Shown: one piece after another, positions 57,446-64,000 of the stretch | Position numbering within the stretch: the stretch's first letter is position 1 | Layout: every line of letters starts with the position of its first letter | Source: Streptococcus mitis | GTDB taxonomy: Bacteria > Bacillota > Bacilli > Lactobacillales > Streptococcaceae | NCBI RefSeq assembly: GCF_003943935.1 | Contig: NZ_RJOB01000006.1 | Location: forward strand, 62,001-126,000 | Direction of reading: 5' to 3' | Length of the DNA: 64,000 bases | The notes under the pieces: model-generated | What the model saw: only the letters and a program-made list of their open reading frames with translations | What the model was told of the DNA's origin: nothing | Database searches by the model: none | Made by a program: the position numbers and the translations under genes

Positions 57446-58012
57446 TTAGCTGTTCTCATAAGATTTCATAGCTTCTTCCACTTCTACCAAGGTGACCCCA
57501 AATAACTCTAGGCGTTTGAGGAGTTGCTTGCCGTTGGAATAGCCAATACGAAGAGCCTCTCCTAGATATTCTCGTCGCTTACGGCTATCTGCTCCTGCTA
57601 GAAAACCAAGGCGAATCAAGTCGCTACGACTGATGTCAAACTGACTCTCATGTTCAAAGTGTCCTGTCATCTGAGCTAGAGCCGTTTTCAGGTCTTCATA
57701 GCTGGCATGCTCAATTCCCAGAGACCGTCCCTTGGTTTTGGACTTGGGAACAGCTTCATCTCGTTTGAGGAAGGCATGCTGAACTGTTGGAATGGCCGTC
57801 ATAATCATGCGGCGAATCCGCTCCCCATTAAAATCTGGGTCTGTAAAAACAATGACTCCATGGCGTTGGTGCAGGCGCTGAATCCGCTCTATATCCTGGT
57901 CATTGATGGCAGAGCCTCTGGTCTCATAGGTTTCCACATCGAAATAACGTTTGAGATTAGCCGTATCATCACGCCCTTCAACCACGATGACTTGGGAAAT
58001 TTTCTCTTTCAT
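57446..58012 (-). CDS. rnmV: Ribonuclease M5
   Basis: 188-residue Toprim nuclease that trims 5S rRNA precursor. Toprim motifs: VVEGRDD (Glu) and IVFTDPDFNGERIR (DxD). C-terminal RNA-binding part RREYLGEALRIGYSNGKQLLKRLELFGV. It overlaps tatD by one base and precedes rsmA, the conserved tatD-rnmV-rsmA order. Confidence 0.95.
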   Translation of the reverse strand: MKEKISQVIVVEGRDDTANLKRYFDVETYETRGSAINDQDIERIQRLHQRHGVIVFTDPDFNGERIRRMIMTAIPTVQHAFLKRDEAVPKSKTKGRSLGIEHASYEDLKTALAQMTGHFEHESQFDISRSDLIRLGFLAGADSRKRREYLGEALRIGYSNGKQLLKRLELFGVTLVEVEEAMKSYENS

Positions 58013-58785
58013 TACTTGCTGTCCAATCCAAAAATTCGTTCTGCATTTGCAGTCGTTGCTGCCGCCAGCTCTTCTGTTGTCATACCACGTAAACCTGCGA
58101 TAAAGTCCACTACATAGCGAGTATAGGCTGTTTTGTTTTCGCGACCACGTTTAGGAACAGGAGCTAAGTAGGGTGCATCCGTCTCCACCAAAATCTTGTC
58201 CAAAGGAAGTTCTCTAGCCGCTTCTTGGATATCGGTTGCCTTCTTAAAAGTCACCACTCCTGAAAAGGAAATAGTCATACCAAGCTCGACAAACTTCTCT
58301 GCCCATTCAAGAGTTCCTGAGAAAGAATGCATGATGCCACCTCGAGGACCAACTCCCTCGCTCTTGATAATCTCATAGGTATCTTCCAACGCATCACGGG
58401 TATGGACAACAAAAGGCAAATCCAAGTCCTTAGATAACTGAATCTGACGGCGAAAAACCTGCTCCTGCACCTCTTTCGGCGCTGTCATCCAATGATAATC
58501 CAAACCAATCTCACCCAAGGCAACAACCTTGGGATGTTTTAGCTTTTCAAACAAGTAAGTTTCGACCTCATCTGTGTAAGTCCCTGCTTCCGTCGGATGC
58601 CAGCCAATCGTCGCATAGAGTTGGTCATATTCATCCACTAACTCCAAAGCACGCTCAATCGTCGGTTCATCAAAACCAACAATATTCATCTGTGTCACAC
58701 CCATCTCAGCAGCCAAGGCAATTTCTTCTGCCTCACGACCTGCAAATTCTTCTACATTCAAGTGTGTATGTGTATCAAAAATCAT
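58012..58785 (-). CDS. tatD: TatD family metal-dependent hydrolase
   Basis: 257-residue amidohydrolase-fold DNase-type enzyme. Metal ligands: HTHLN (H6 and H8), LGEIGLDYHW (Glu), VVHTRDA, MHSFSG and VETDAPYLAP. It opens the eight-gene operon that ends at yhaM; TGGTATAAT at 58813-58818 is the likely promoter. Confidence 0.94.
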   Translation of the reverse strand: MIFDTHTHLNVEEFAGREAEEIALAAEMGVTQMNIVGFDEPTIERALELVDEYDQLYATIGWHPTEAGTYTDEVETYLFEKLKHPKVVALGEIGLDYHWMTAPKEVQEQVFRRQIQLSKDLDLPFVVHTRDALEDTYEIIKSEGVGPRGGIMHSFSGTLEWAEKFVELGMTISFSGVVTFKKATDIQEAARELPLDKILVETDAPYLAPVPKRGRENKTAYTRYVVDFIAGLRGMTTEELAAATTANAERIFGLDSK

Positions 58786-58812
58786 CTCTTCTAACCTCGT
58801 TTTCTATCTTCT

Positions 58813-58818
58813 ATTATA
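58813..58818 (-). promoter_or_regulatory. Extended -10 promoter of tatD operon
   Basis: Minus strand TGGTATAAT, about 28 nt before the ATG. Confidence 0.72.
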
Positions 58819-58877
58819 CCAAAAAACTGCCCTCTATCCTCATCTGTAAAAAATATTCTAAAATCCATCGTCGTCTC

Positions 58878-58906
58878 TTGACGCTATTTTTTCAAAGCAG
58901 TATAAT
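58878..58906 (+). promoter_or_regulatory. kimA-like gene promoter
   Basis: TTGACG (58878-58883), 17-nt spacer, TATAAT (58901-58906). Confidence 0.9.
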
Positions 58907-58941
58907 AGCACTTATTGAAATTTTCAGAAAAGGAAATGACC

Positions 58942-60786
58942 ATGTTTACAAAATTAAAACAGACCTTTATCGGTCGTCCTCTTAAGTCCTTAACAGAAGG
59001 CGAGGGAGGGCTGCTGGGAAAAATGCAGGCCTTAGCCATGTTGTCAAGCGACGCTCTATCTTCCATTGCCTATGGACCTGAGCAAGTAGTCCTCGTCTTG
59101 GCTAGCCTCTCTCCACTTGCTATATGGTGGAGCCTCCCTATCGGCCTTTTTGTCCTCCTACTCCTGGCCAGTCTGACTGTTTCCTACCGTCAAATCATCC
59201 ACGCCTATCCTCAAGGAGGAGGGGCCTATATGGTTACTCGAGAAAATCTATCGCCCGAGCTAGGCTTGATTGCTGGAGGTAGTCTGCTGGTTGACTACAT
59301 GCTGACTGTGGCGGTATCTGTATCATCTGGAGCTGACGCTATCACAGCAGCCCTCCCTGCCCTCCACCCTTACAACCTCCACATCTCCATTTTTCTAGTT
59401 TGCTTGCTCATGCTCTTGAACTTACGGGGGTTAAAAGAATCTGCCAGCTCACTGATGATTCCTGTCTATCTCTTTATCATCAGTACTGTCTTTCTCTTGC
59501 TCTATGGAATCTTTCAACTAGTGACAGGTTCTCTCAGCTATCAGGCGACTTCACCTATCGGCCATGCTGTGCCGACTCTGTCTATCGTTCTCATTCTAAG
59601 AGCCTTTACCAGTGGTTCTGCCTCTTTGACAGGGGTTGAAGCTATTTCAAATGCCGTTCCCTTTTTCAAGGCTCCAAAAGAAAAGAATGCCGCTCAAACT
59701 TTGACCATCATGTCACTGATTTTAGGATTTCTTTTTGCTGGTATTACCTTCCTAAACTACTGGATGGGAATTATGCCGCAACACGGAGAAACCATCCTCT
59801 CACAGATGGCTCAAGGAATCCTTGGCGATTCTTTCTTAGGTCACCTTGGCTATTATACCTTCCAATTCTCCACAGCCTTGATTTTGGCCGTAGCAGCAAA
59901 CACTGGTTTTTCAGCTTTCCCTATGCTGGCTTACAATATGGCTAAAAACAAATACATGCCCCATCTCTTTATGGAAAAAGGAGACCGCCTAGGCTACTCC
60001 AACGGAATCTTAACTCTGGCATTTGGGGCTATGATTCTTCTTCTCATTTTTAATGGCAATACCGAACGTTTGATTCCTCTCTATACTATCGGTGTCTTCG
60101 TGCCCTTTGCCCTTTCTCAGACTGGGATGATTCGTCATTGGAAAAAAGAAAAAGGGACAAATTTCTTAAAACCTGCTCTTGCCAATATCCTTGGGGCTAT
60201 CATTTGCTACGCTATCGTGCTGATCCTGCTCTTTTTCCGTCTCAGTGATATCTGGCCTTTCTTCCCGATTATTCTCGTACTCACCCTACTCTTCTTGGCA
60301 ATTCACAGCCATTACCAAAAAGTGGCCCAACAACTGCGTCTCTATGAAGGAATCGAAAAACGTACCTACGATGGCAATCTTGTCCTCGTTCTAGTAGGGA
60401 ATGTCACACGCGTCAGCGTTGGAGCCATTAACTACGCCCAAAGTATTGGTGACGAAGTCTTAGCCATGCATATCTCTACTAAGGAAACAGCAGAAAAAGA
60501 CCAAGAAATTCTCCAAGAATTTTCCGATTACTTCCCAATCATTACTCTGAAAAATATCAAGACCAGCTATCGCGATATCATCACGCCTACTGTCAAGTAT
60601 GTCAAACGTATTTCCGAGGAAGCCCAGAAAAAGAACTATACAGTCACTGTCCTGGTACCCCAGTTTATCCCTAATAAACCTTGGCAAAATATTCTACACA
60701 ATCAAATGAGCCTCAAACTCAAATACGCCCTCCGTTGGCACCAAGACGTTGTTGTCGCTAGCTACTCCTATCACTTAAAAGAATAA
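58942..60786 (+). CDS. KimA-like APC-family potassium transporter
   Basis: 614 residues. It is strikingly similar to B. subtilis KimA (YdaO): RPLKSL, LSSDALSSIAYGPEQ, YRQIIHAYPQGGGAYMV, GLIAGGSLLVDYMLTVAVSVS and LNLRGLKESA. About 12 membrane segments (residues about 30-460) precede a cytosolic USP-like domain. KimA imports K+ with H+ and is inhibited by cyclic di-AMP; the same is inferred here. Many databases would label it amino acid permease. The ATG at 58942 has AAGGAA about 7 nt upstream. It is monocistronic. Confidence 0.92.
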   Translation: MFTKLKQTFIGRPLKSLTEGEGGLLGKMQALAMLSSDALSSIAYGPEQVVLVLASLSPLAIWWSLPIGLFVLLLLASLTVSYRQIIHAYPQGGGAYMVTRENLSPELGLIAGGSLLVDYMLTVAVSVSSGADAITAALPALHPYNLHISIFLVCLLMLLNLRGLKESASSLMIPVYLFIISTVFLLLYGIFQLVTGSLSYQATSPIGHAVPTLSIVLILRAFTSGSASLTGVEAISNAVPFFKAPKEKNAAQTLTIMSLILGFLFAGITFLNYWMGIMPQHGETILSQMAQGILGDSFLGHLGYYTFQFSTALILAVAANTGFSAFPMLAYNMAKNKYMPHLFMEKGDRLGYSNGILTLAFGAMILLLIFNGNTERLIPLYTIGVFVPFALSQTGMIRHWKKEKGTNFLKPALANILGAIICYAIVLILLFFRLSDIWPFFPIILVLTLLFLAIHSHYQKVAQQLRLYEGIEKRTYDGNLVLVLVGNVTRVSVGAINYAQSIGDEVLAMHISTKETAEKDQEILQEFSDYFPIITLKNIKTSYRDIITPTVKYVKRISEEAQKKNYTVTVLVPQFIPNKPWQNILHNQMSLKLKYALRWHQDVVVASYSYHLKE

Positions 60787-60788
60787 AG

Positions 60789-60831
60789 AAAAGGCCCTAC
60801 CAGAAGCAAGAAGCTCCTGGCAAGGCCTTTT
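60789..60831 (+). terminator. Terminator of kimA-like gene
   Basis: AAAAGGCC ... GGCCTTTT with an inner CCAG/CTGG pairing, 2 bp after the stop. Confidence 0.88.
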
Positions 60832-60852
60832 GCTGAATTCATCCACTATGCT

Positions 60853-61050
60853 TATACTCAATGAAAATCAAAGAGCAAACTAGGAAGCTAGCCGCAGGCT
60901 GCTCAAAGCACTGCTTTGAGGTTGTAGATGAAACTGACGAAGTCAGCTCAAAACACTGTTTTGAGGTTGCAGATGAAACTGACGAAGTCAGTCACATATA
61001 TACGGTAAGGCAACGCTGACGTGGTTTGAAGAGATTTTCGAAGAGTATTA
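60853..61050 (+). repeat. BOX element, A-B-B-C type
   Basis: BoxA (tatactcaatgaaaatcaaa) is followed by two boxB units (ttttgaggttg and a repeated aaactgacgaagtcag) and boxC (gctgacgtggtttgaagaga). It is the longest BOX in the window and lies between the convergent kimA-like and Ali-type genes. Confidence 0.92.
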
Positions 61051-61073
61051 ACTGAAAAGCGTGACTAGGAATA

Positions 61074-63038
61074 TCATTGAATATGGTTAGCTAAATCTTC
61101 CTGAGCTTTTTTATTTGACTCAGCTTTTTCTTTTAGCCATTTTTCATAGAGTTCTTGGTACTGTTTAGCAGTTACTGGCTCCTTTTGCAATTCAACATAT
61201 TTATAGTTGTCCGCATTTCCCTTATGACCAACGAATGAGAATGGACCTGTAAACGGTACAGTCTTACGGAAAATTGGGTTGGCTCCGCCACTTTGAACTG
61301 GTAGGAAGAGGGCGCTATCTGTCAACCAAGCTTGGGCTTCAGCATATTTTTCATAGCGAGCATTAGTATCTGTGATTTCAGCATCTGCCTGATCCAAGAG
61401 TTTCTTGTAGTCAGCAAGACCAATCTTATCCTTAACTTCCTTGTCTTTTCCTTCAGACAAGCCCATGTTTTTCAACTGAGAACCAGTCTCTGGATCTAGA
61501 ATGGCTAGGTAAGTCTTCGGATCTGAGTAGTCTCCACCCCATCCTGAGACGTCAATATCGTAGTCTTTTTGTTCTGCTGTATCTGCAAAGTAGGTTGCCT
61601 GGTCTTTTTCATCTGGAGAAAGTTGGATAACATCGATGACAACATTATCCTTACCAAGAGTGGCTTCTACTGTTTGCTTGAGAGAGCCAGCCTGTTGCAC
61701 ATCTAACTTAGCAGTCTGGTCAACTGGCATATCCAAATGAATTGGGAAGGTTACTCCCTGAGCTTGCAGACTTTCTTTAGCCTTAGCAAATTTCTCTTTG
61801 GCCTTTTCAGGATTCAAGAAGGCTTGCTTACCATCGTTTAGGTTGATATTTGCCCAATCTTTACCGTAGTTGACAATTTTTTCATTGACAATATCACCGA
61901 AGTTCTTATCGCCAACTTGGACAAAGTTACTTGGTGTAATCGTGTTACGCAAGATACGGTCTGCTCCATCTTCACCATTTGTCTGCGCTGCATAAGCATG
62001 ACGGTCAAAGGCAAAGTTGATAGCCTGACGGAAATCTTTATTTTGCATAGCTGCGCGTGAATCTGTCTTTTCCTTATCAGACTGTTTCATAGTCTGCTTG
62101 TAGCTTTGACGATTCACGTTGAAAAGATAATAGAAAGTAACTGAGTTTTGTGGTGTATAGGTAATCTTGTCCTCATTGCCCTTCTTGAGTTCAGCAAAGA
62201 CTGAACTTGTTGGGAAGATACGACCATCTGTGTAGTTGCCTTCCAAAAATCCTCTTGTAATGCTGTCTTGGTCAGAACCGTCAAAGAAAGAAAGCTTCAC
62301 TTTCTCGATTTTAACATTGTCCTTATCCCAATAGTTAGGATTTTTATCAAATTCAATCAAAGATTTTGAGGTGAAGGACTTAAACAAGTAAGGACCATTT
62401 GACAAGATGCTTGATGGCGTCACACTTCCAAAGTCATCCCCCTTAGACTTCAAGAAAGCTTCGTTTACAGGACTAAGAATACTTGCTGTTGTTTTAGAGT
62501 TCCAATAAGTCTCAGGTTGGTTGAGGGTGTATTGGAGTGTGTAATCATCCACTGCCTTAACACCAACAGTTCCAAAATCAGATGATTTCCCTTCAACATA
62601 GTCTGCTAGCCCTTTGATAGAATCTTGTACCAAGTACAAGTTCTCAGCCTTTTTATCAGCCGCATACTTAAGACCAGTCACAAAGTCATGAGCTGTTACA
62701 TCCGCATACTCTTCTCCTTCAGAAGTGTACCATTTAGCCCCCTGACGGATTTTATAAGTGTAGGTCAAACCATCTTTTGACACAGTCCACGACTCAGCCA
62801 TAGACGGGATGAGATTGCCATACTGGTCGTTTTCCAACAACCCATCAATCAAGTTGGTTGTGATACTAGATGTAGAGTCTCGGGTAGAAGTAATATAATC
62901 CAAGGTATCTGGGTTATTGACAAAGATATAAGAGTAAGTCTTGTCTGCATTACTTGATTGGGAAGACCCACATGCTGCTAGAGCTAGACCTGCTGTCAAA
63001 GCCATAGCTCCAAAAAGCATAACTTTTGATTTCTTCAT
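61074..63038 (-). CDS. Ali-type oligopeptide-binding lipoprotein
   Basis: 654 residues, SBP_bac_5 family, a paralogue of AmiA. Lipobox LAAC gives Cys23. Conserved stretches: YIFVNNPDTLDYI, DGLTYTYKIRQGAKWYTSEGEEYADV, FRQAINFAFDRHAYAAQTNGEDGA (read in two parts) and GWGGDYSDPKTYLAIL. It is closest in style to AliA/AliB/AliC; I cannot assign which. Such receptors lack their own permease and use AmiCDEF. TATAAT at 63070-63075 and RBS GGAGA precede it. No terminator was seen after it. Confidence 0.94.
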   Translation of the reverse strand: MKKSKVMLFGAMALTAGLALAACGSSQSSNADKTYSYIFVNNPDTLDYITSTRDSTSSITTNLIDGLLENDQYGNLIPSMAESWTVSKDGLTYTYKIRQGAKWYTSEGEEYADVTAHDFVTGLKYAADKKAENLYLVQDSIKGLADYVEGKSSDFGTVGVKAVDDYTLQYTLNQPETYWNSKTTASILSPVNEAFLKSKGDDFGSVTPSSILSNGPYLFKSFTSKSLIEFDKNPNYWDKDNVKIEKVKLSFFDGSDQDSITRGFLEGNYTDGRIFPTSSVFAELKKGNEDKITYTPQNSVTFYYLFNVNRQSYKQTMKQSDKEKTDSRAAMQNKDFRQAINFAFDRHAYAAQTNGEDGADRILRNTITPSNFVQVGDKNFGDIVNEKIVNYGKDWANINLNDGKQAFLNPEKAKEKFAKAKESLQAQGVTFPIHLDMPVDQTAKLDVQQAGSLKQTVEATLGKDNVVIDVIQLSPDEKDQATYFADTAEQKDYDIDVSGWGGDYSDPKTYLAILDPETGSQLKNMGLSEGKDKEVKDKIGLADYKKLLDQADAEITDTNARYEKYAEAQAWLTDSALFLPVQSGGANPIFRKTVPFTGPFSFVGHKGNADNYKYVELQKEPVTAKQYQELYEKWLKEKAESNKKAQEDLANHIQ

Positions 63039-63069
63039 GATTATTCTCCATTTTTACAGTATGTGAAAT

Positions 63070-63075
63070 ATTATA
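63070..63075 (-). promoter_or_regulatory. -10 box of Ali-type gene
   Basis: Minus strand TATAAT preceded by GGTG; -35 not clear. Confidence 0.55.
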
Positions 63076-63123
63076 CACCATTTGAGCAAAAATATAAAGC
63101 TTTTTGTACTTTTTTACAAAAAT

Positions 63124-63157
63124 AAAAATCAGTAGACTCGAGTTCCTACTGATTTTT
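63124..63157 (-). terminator. rpmH terminator
   Basis: Minus strand AAAAATCAGTAG ... CTACTGATTTTT, a perfect 12-bp stem followed by ATTTTTG. Confidence 0.92.
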
Positions 63158-63174
63158 GATATGGTTCGTTTGGA

Positions 63175-63309
63175 TTATGCAGCCAAAACTTTGCGTCCTT
63201 TACGACGACGAGCTGCCAATACGCGACGACCGTTTTTAGTTGACATACGGTTACGGAATCCGTGTTTGCGCGCACGACGAAGTTTACTTGGTTGATAAGT
63301 ACGTTTCAC
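63175..63309 (-). CDS. rpmH: 50S ribosomal protein L34
   Basis: 44 residues, very basic, with the L34 sequence pattern [19 protein letters not shown], then [18 protein letters not shown]. The start codon is GTG at 63309 with GAGGAGG upstream. The RBS sits in the loop of a possible hairpin (GAATAC/GTATTC). It is monocistronic here, not next to dnaA or rnpA. Confidence 0.97.
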
Positions 63310-63383
63310 GATGAATACCTCCTCATAGATTTTGTATTCGTTTAGCCGGCTATAAAGTGATCAGTTACTAAACATACTTTACT

Positions 63384-63412
63384 ATTCTATCTGATTCTTT
63401 TACTTTTGTCAA
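63384..63412 (-). promoter_or_regulatory. rpmH promoter
   Basis: Minus strand TTGACA (63407-63412), 17-nt spacer, TAGAAT (63384-63389); gives a 5' leader of about 68 nt. Confidence 0.9.
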
Positions 63413-63453
63413 TAGCTCAAGGCAAATGTTTCCAGCTTTTTCGAATGTAAGCC

Positions 63454-64000
63454 CTATCTACGATACTGTTTCAAGAAACGAGTCATCTTTTCTTGTATTT
63501 GGGCTAGTTCATCAACACGAGGAAGGTAAACGATACGGAAGTGGTCTGGTTCCTGCCAGTTAAAACCTCGACCATGAACCAAGAGAACCTTTTCCTGTTT
63601 CAAGAAATTAAGGACAAACTGCTCATCATCATCGATACGGTACATATTGCGGTCGATTTTAGGGAAGATATAGAGTCCCGCCTTGGGTTTAACCGCAGAT
63701 AAACCTGGAATCTCTTGAATGGCATTGTAGATGAAATTTCTTTGCTCGTAAATCCGTCCACCTGGAAGAAGCAATTCATCGACTGATTGGTGGCCACCCA
63801 AGGAAGTTTGTACGACTTGCTGGGCCAAAACATTAGAGCAAAGGCGCATATTGGACAACATATTGAGCCCTTCGATATAGCCTTTAACGTGTGTCTTAGG
63901 ACCAGACAAGACCATCCAACCCACACGGAAACCAGCAATACGGTGGGATTTTGATAGACCATTCATGCTGACACAGAAGACATCTGGTGCCAAGCTCGCC
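63454..64000 (-). CDS. alaT: AlaT-type aminotransferase (N-terminus outside window)
   Basis: The C-terminal 181 residues of a fold-type I PLP aminotransferase. The frame is open to the window edge (upstream residues read ASLAPDVFCVS). The PLP-lysine motif NGLSKSHRIAGFRVGW is complete, and the C-terminal substrate-Arg region is DHFRIVYLPRVDELAQ. The sequence fits the alanine/pyruvate-type transaminase (AlaT) of streptococci; a different substrate cannot be ruled out. The true start lies beyond 64000. Confidence 0.9.
   Translation of the reverse strand, partial: ASLAPDVFCVSMNGLSKSHRIAGFRVGWMVLSGPKTHVKGYIEGLNMLSNMRLCSNVLAQQVVQTSLGGHQSVDELLLPGGRIYEQRNFIYNAIQEIPGLSAVKPKAGLYIFPKIDRNMYRIDDDEQFVLNFLKQEKVLLVHGRGFNWQEPDHFRIVYLPRVDELAQIQEKMTRFLKQYRR

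Overview
The window looks like the chromosome of a Mitis-group Streptococcus (S. mitis, S. oralis or a close relative of S. pneumoniae). The reasons are AT-rich DNA with strong GGAGG-type ribosome binding sites, five BOX repeats, YSIRK/LPXTG surface proteins, the Ami oligopeptide permease, EndA nuclease with EpuA, an EndoD-type GH85 glycosidase, and a GlnR-GlnA operon with a canonical GlnR operator. From memory, the same gene blocks occur in S. pneumoniae but lie in several separate chromosomal regions there, so the order here suggests a non-pneumococcal relative. No phage, insertion sequence, CRISPR array or rRNA operon was seen.

Region by region (minus strand unless noted): 1-7617 is one very large, repeat-rich YSIRK surface protein whose C-terminus lies outside the window. 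8316-10659 is glnA, glnR and a small aromatic-acid-exporter-like membrane protein. 10794-17191 holds pgk and a 1703-residue cell-wall endo-beta-N-acetylglucosaminidase. 17497-21897 holds a plus-strand Na/Pi cotransporter, pepA with a small gene, and plus-strand galE. 21996-27705 is a tightly overlapping operon (murI, rdgB, phosphoesterase, CBS protein, XerD-like, scpA, scpB, rluB, yidD). 27906-31178 has yneF and a three-gene ABC transporter of the TrpXYZ type behind a leader with a terminator. 31737-38227 is amiACDEF, preceded by a CodY-like box. 38395-38465 is tRNA-Cys (plus).

38664-47587 holds a CNNM/CorC protein, endA, epuA, murA, DUF1146, a SepM-like protease, coaD, rsmD, asnA, a Bax-inhibitor protein and an rRNA/tRNA methyltransferase. 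47621-48903 (plus) is acyP and yidC2. 48978-52042 is pflA, lysA and purR. 52148-58785 is a long operon (tatD, rnmV, rsmA, rsgA, rpe, thiN, rmuC, yhaM). 58942-60786 (plus) is a KimA-like potassium transporter. 61074-64000 holds an Ali-type peptide-binding lipoprotein, rpmH and a partial alaT.

Most of the window is housekeeping. The less ordinary items are the nested repeats of the giant surface protein, three genes whose -10 box ends 6-7 nt before the ATG and which have no Shine-Dalgarno (predicted leaderless mRNAs, two of them heading operons), the attenuator-like leader of the TrpX-type transporter, a perfect 42-bp palindrome, and the BOX elements at block boundaries. I did not find a convincing wholly new multi-gene system.
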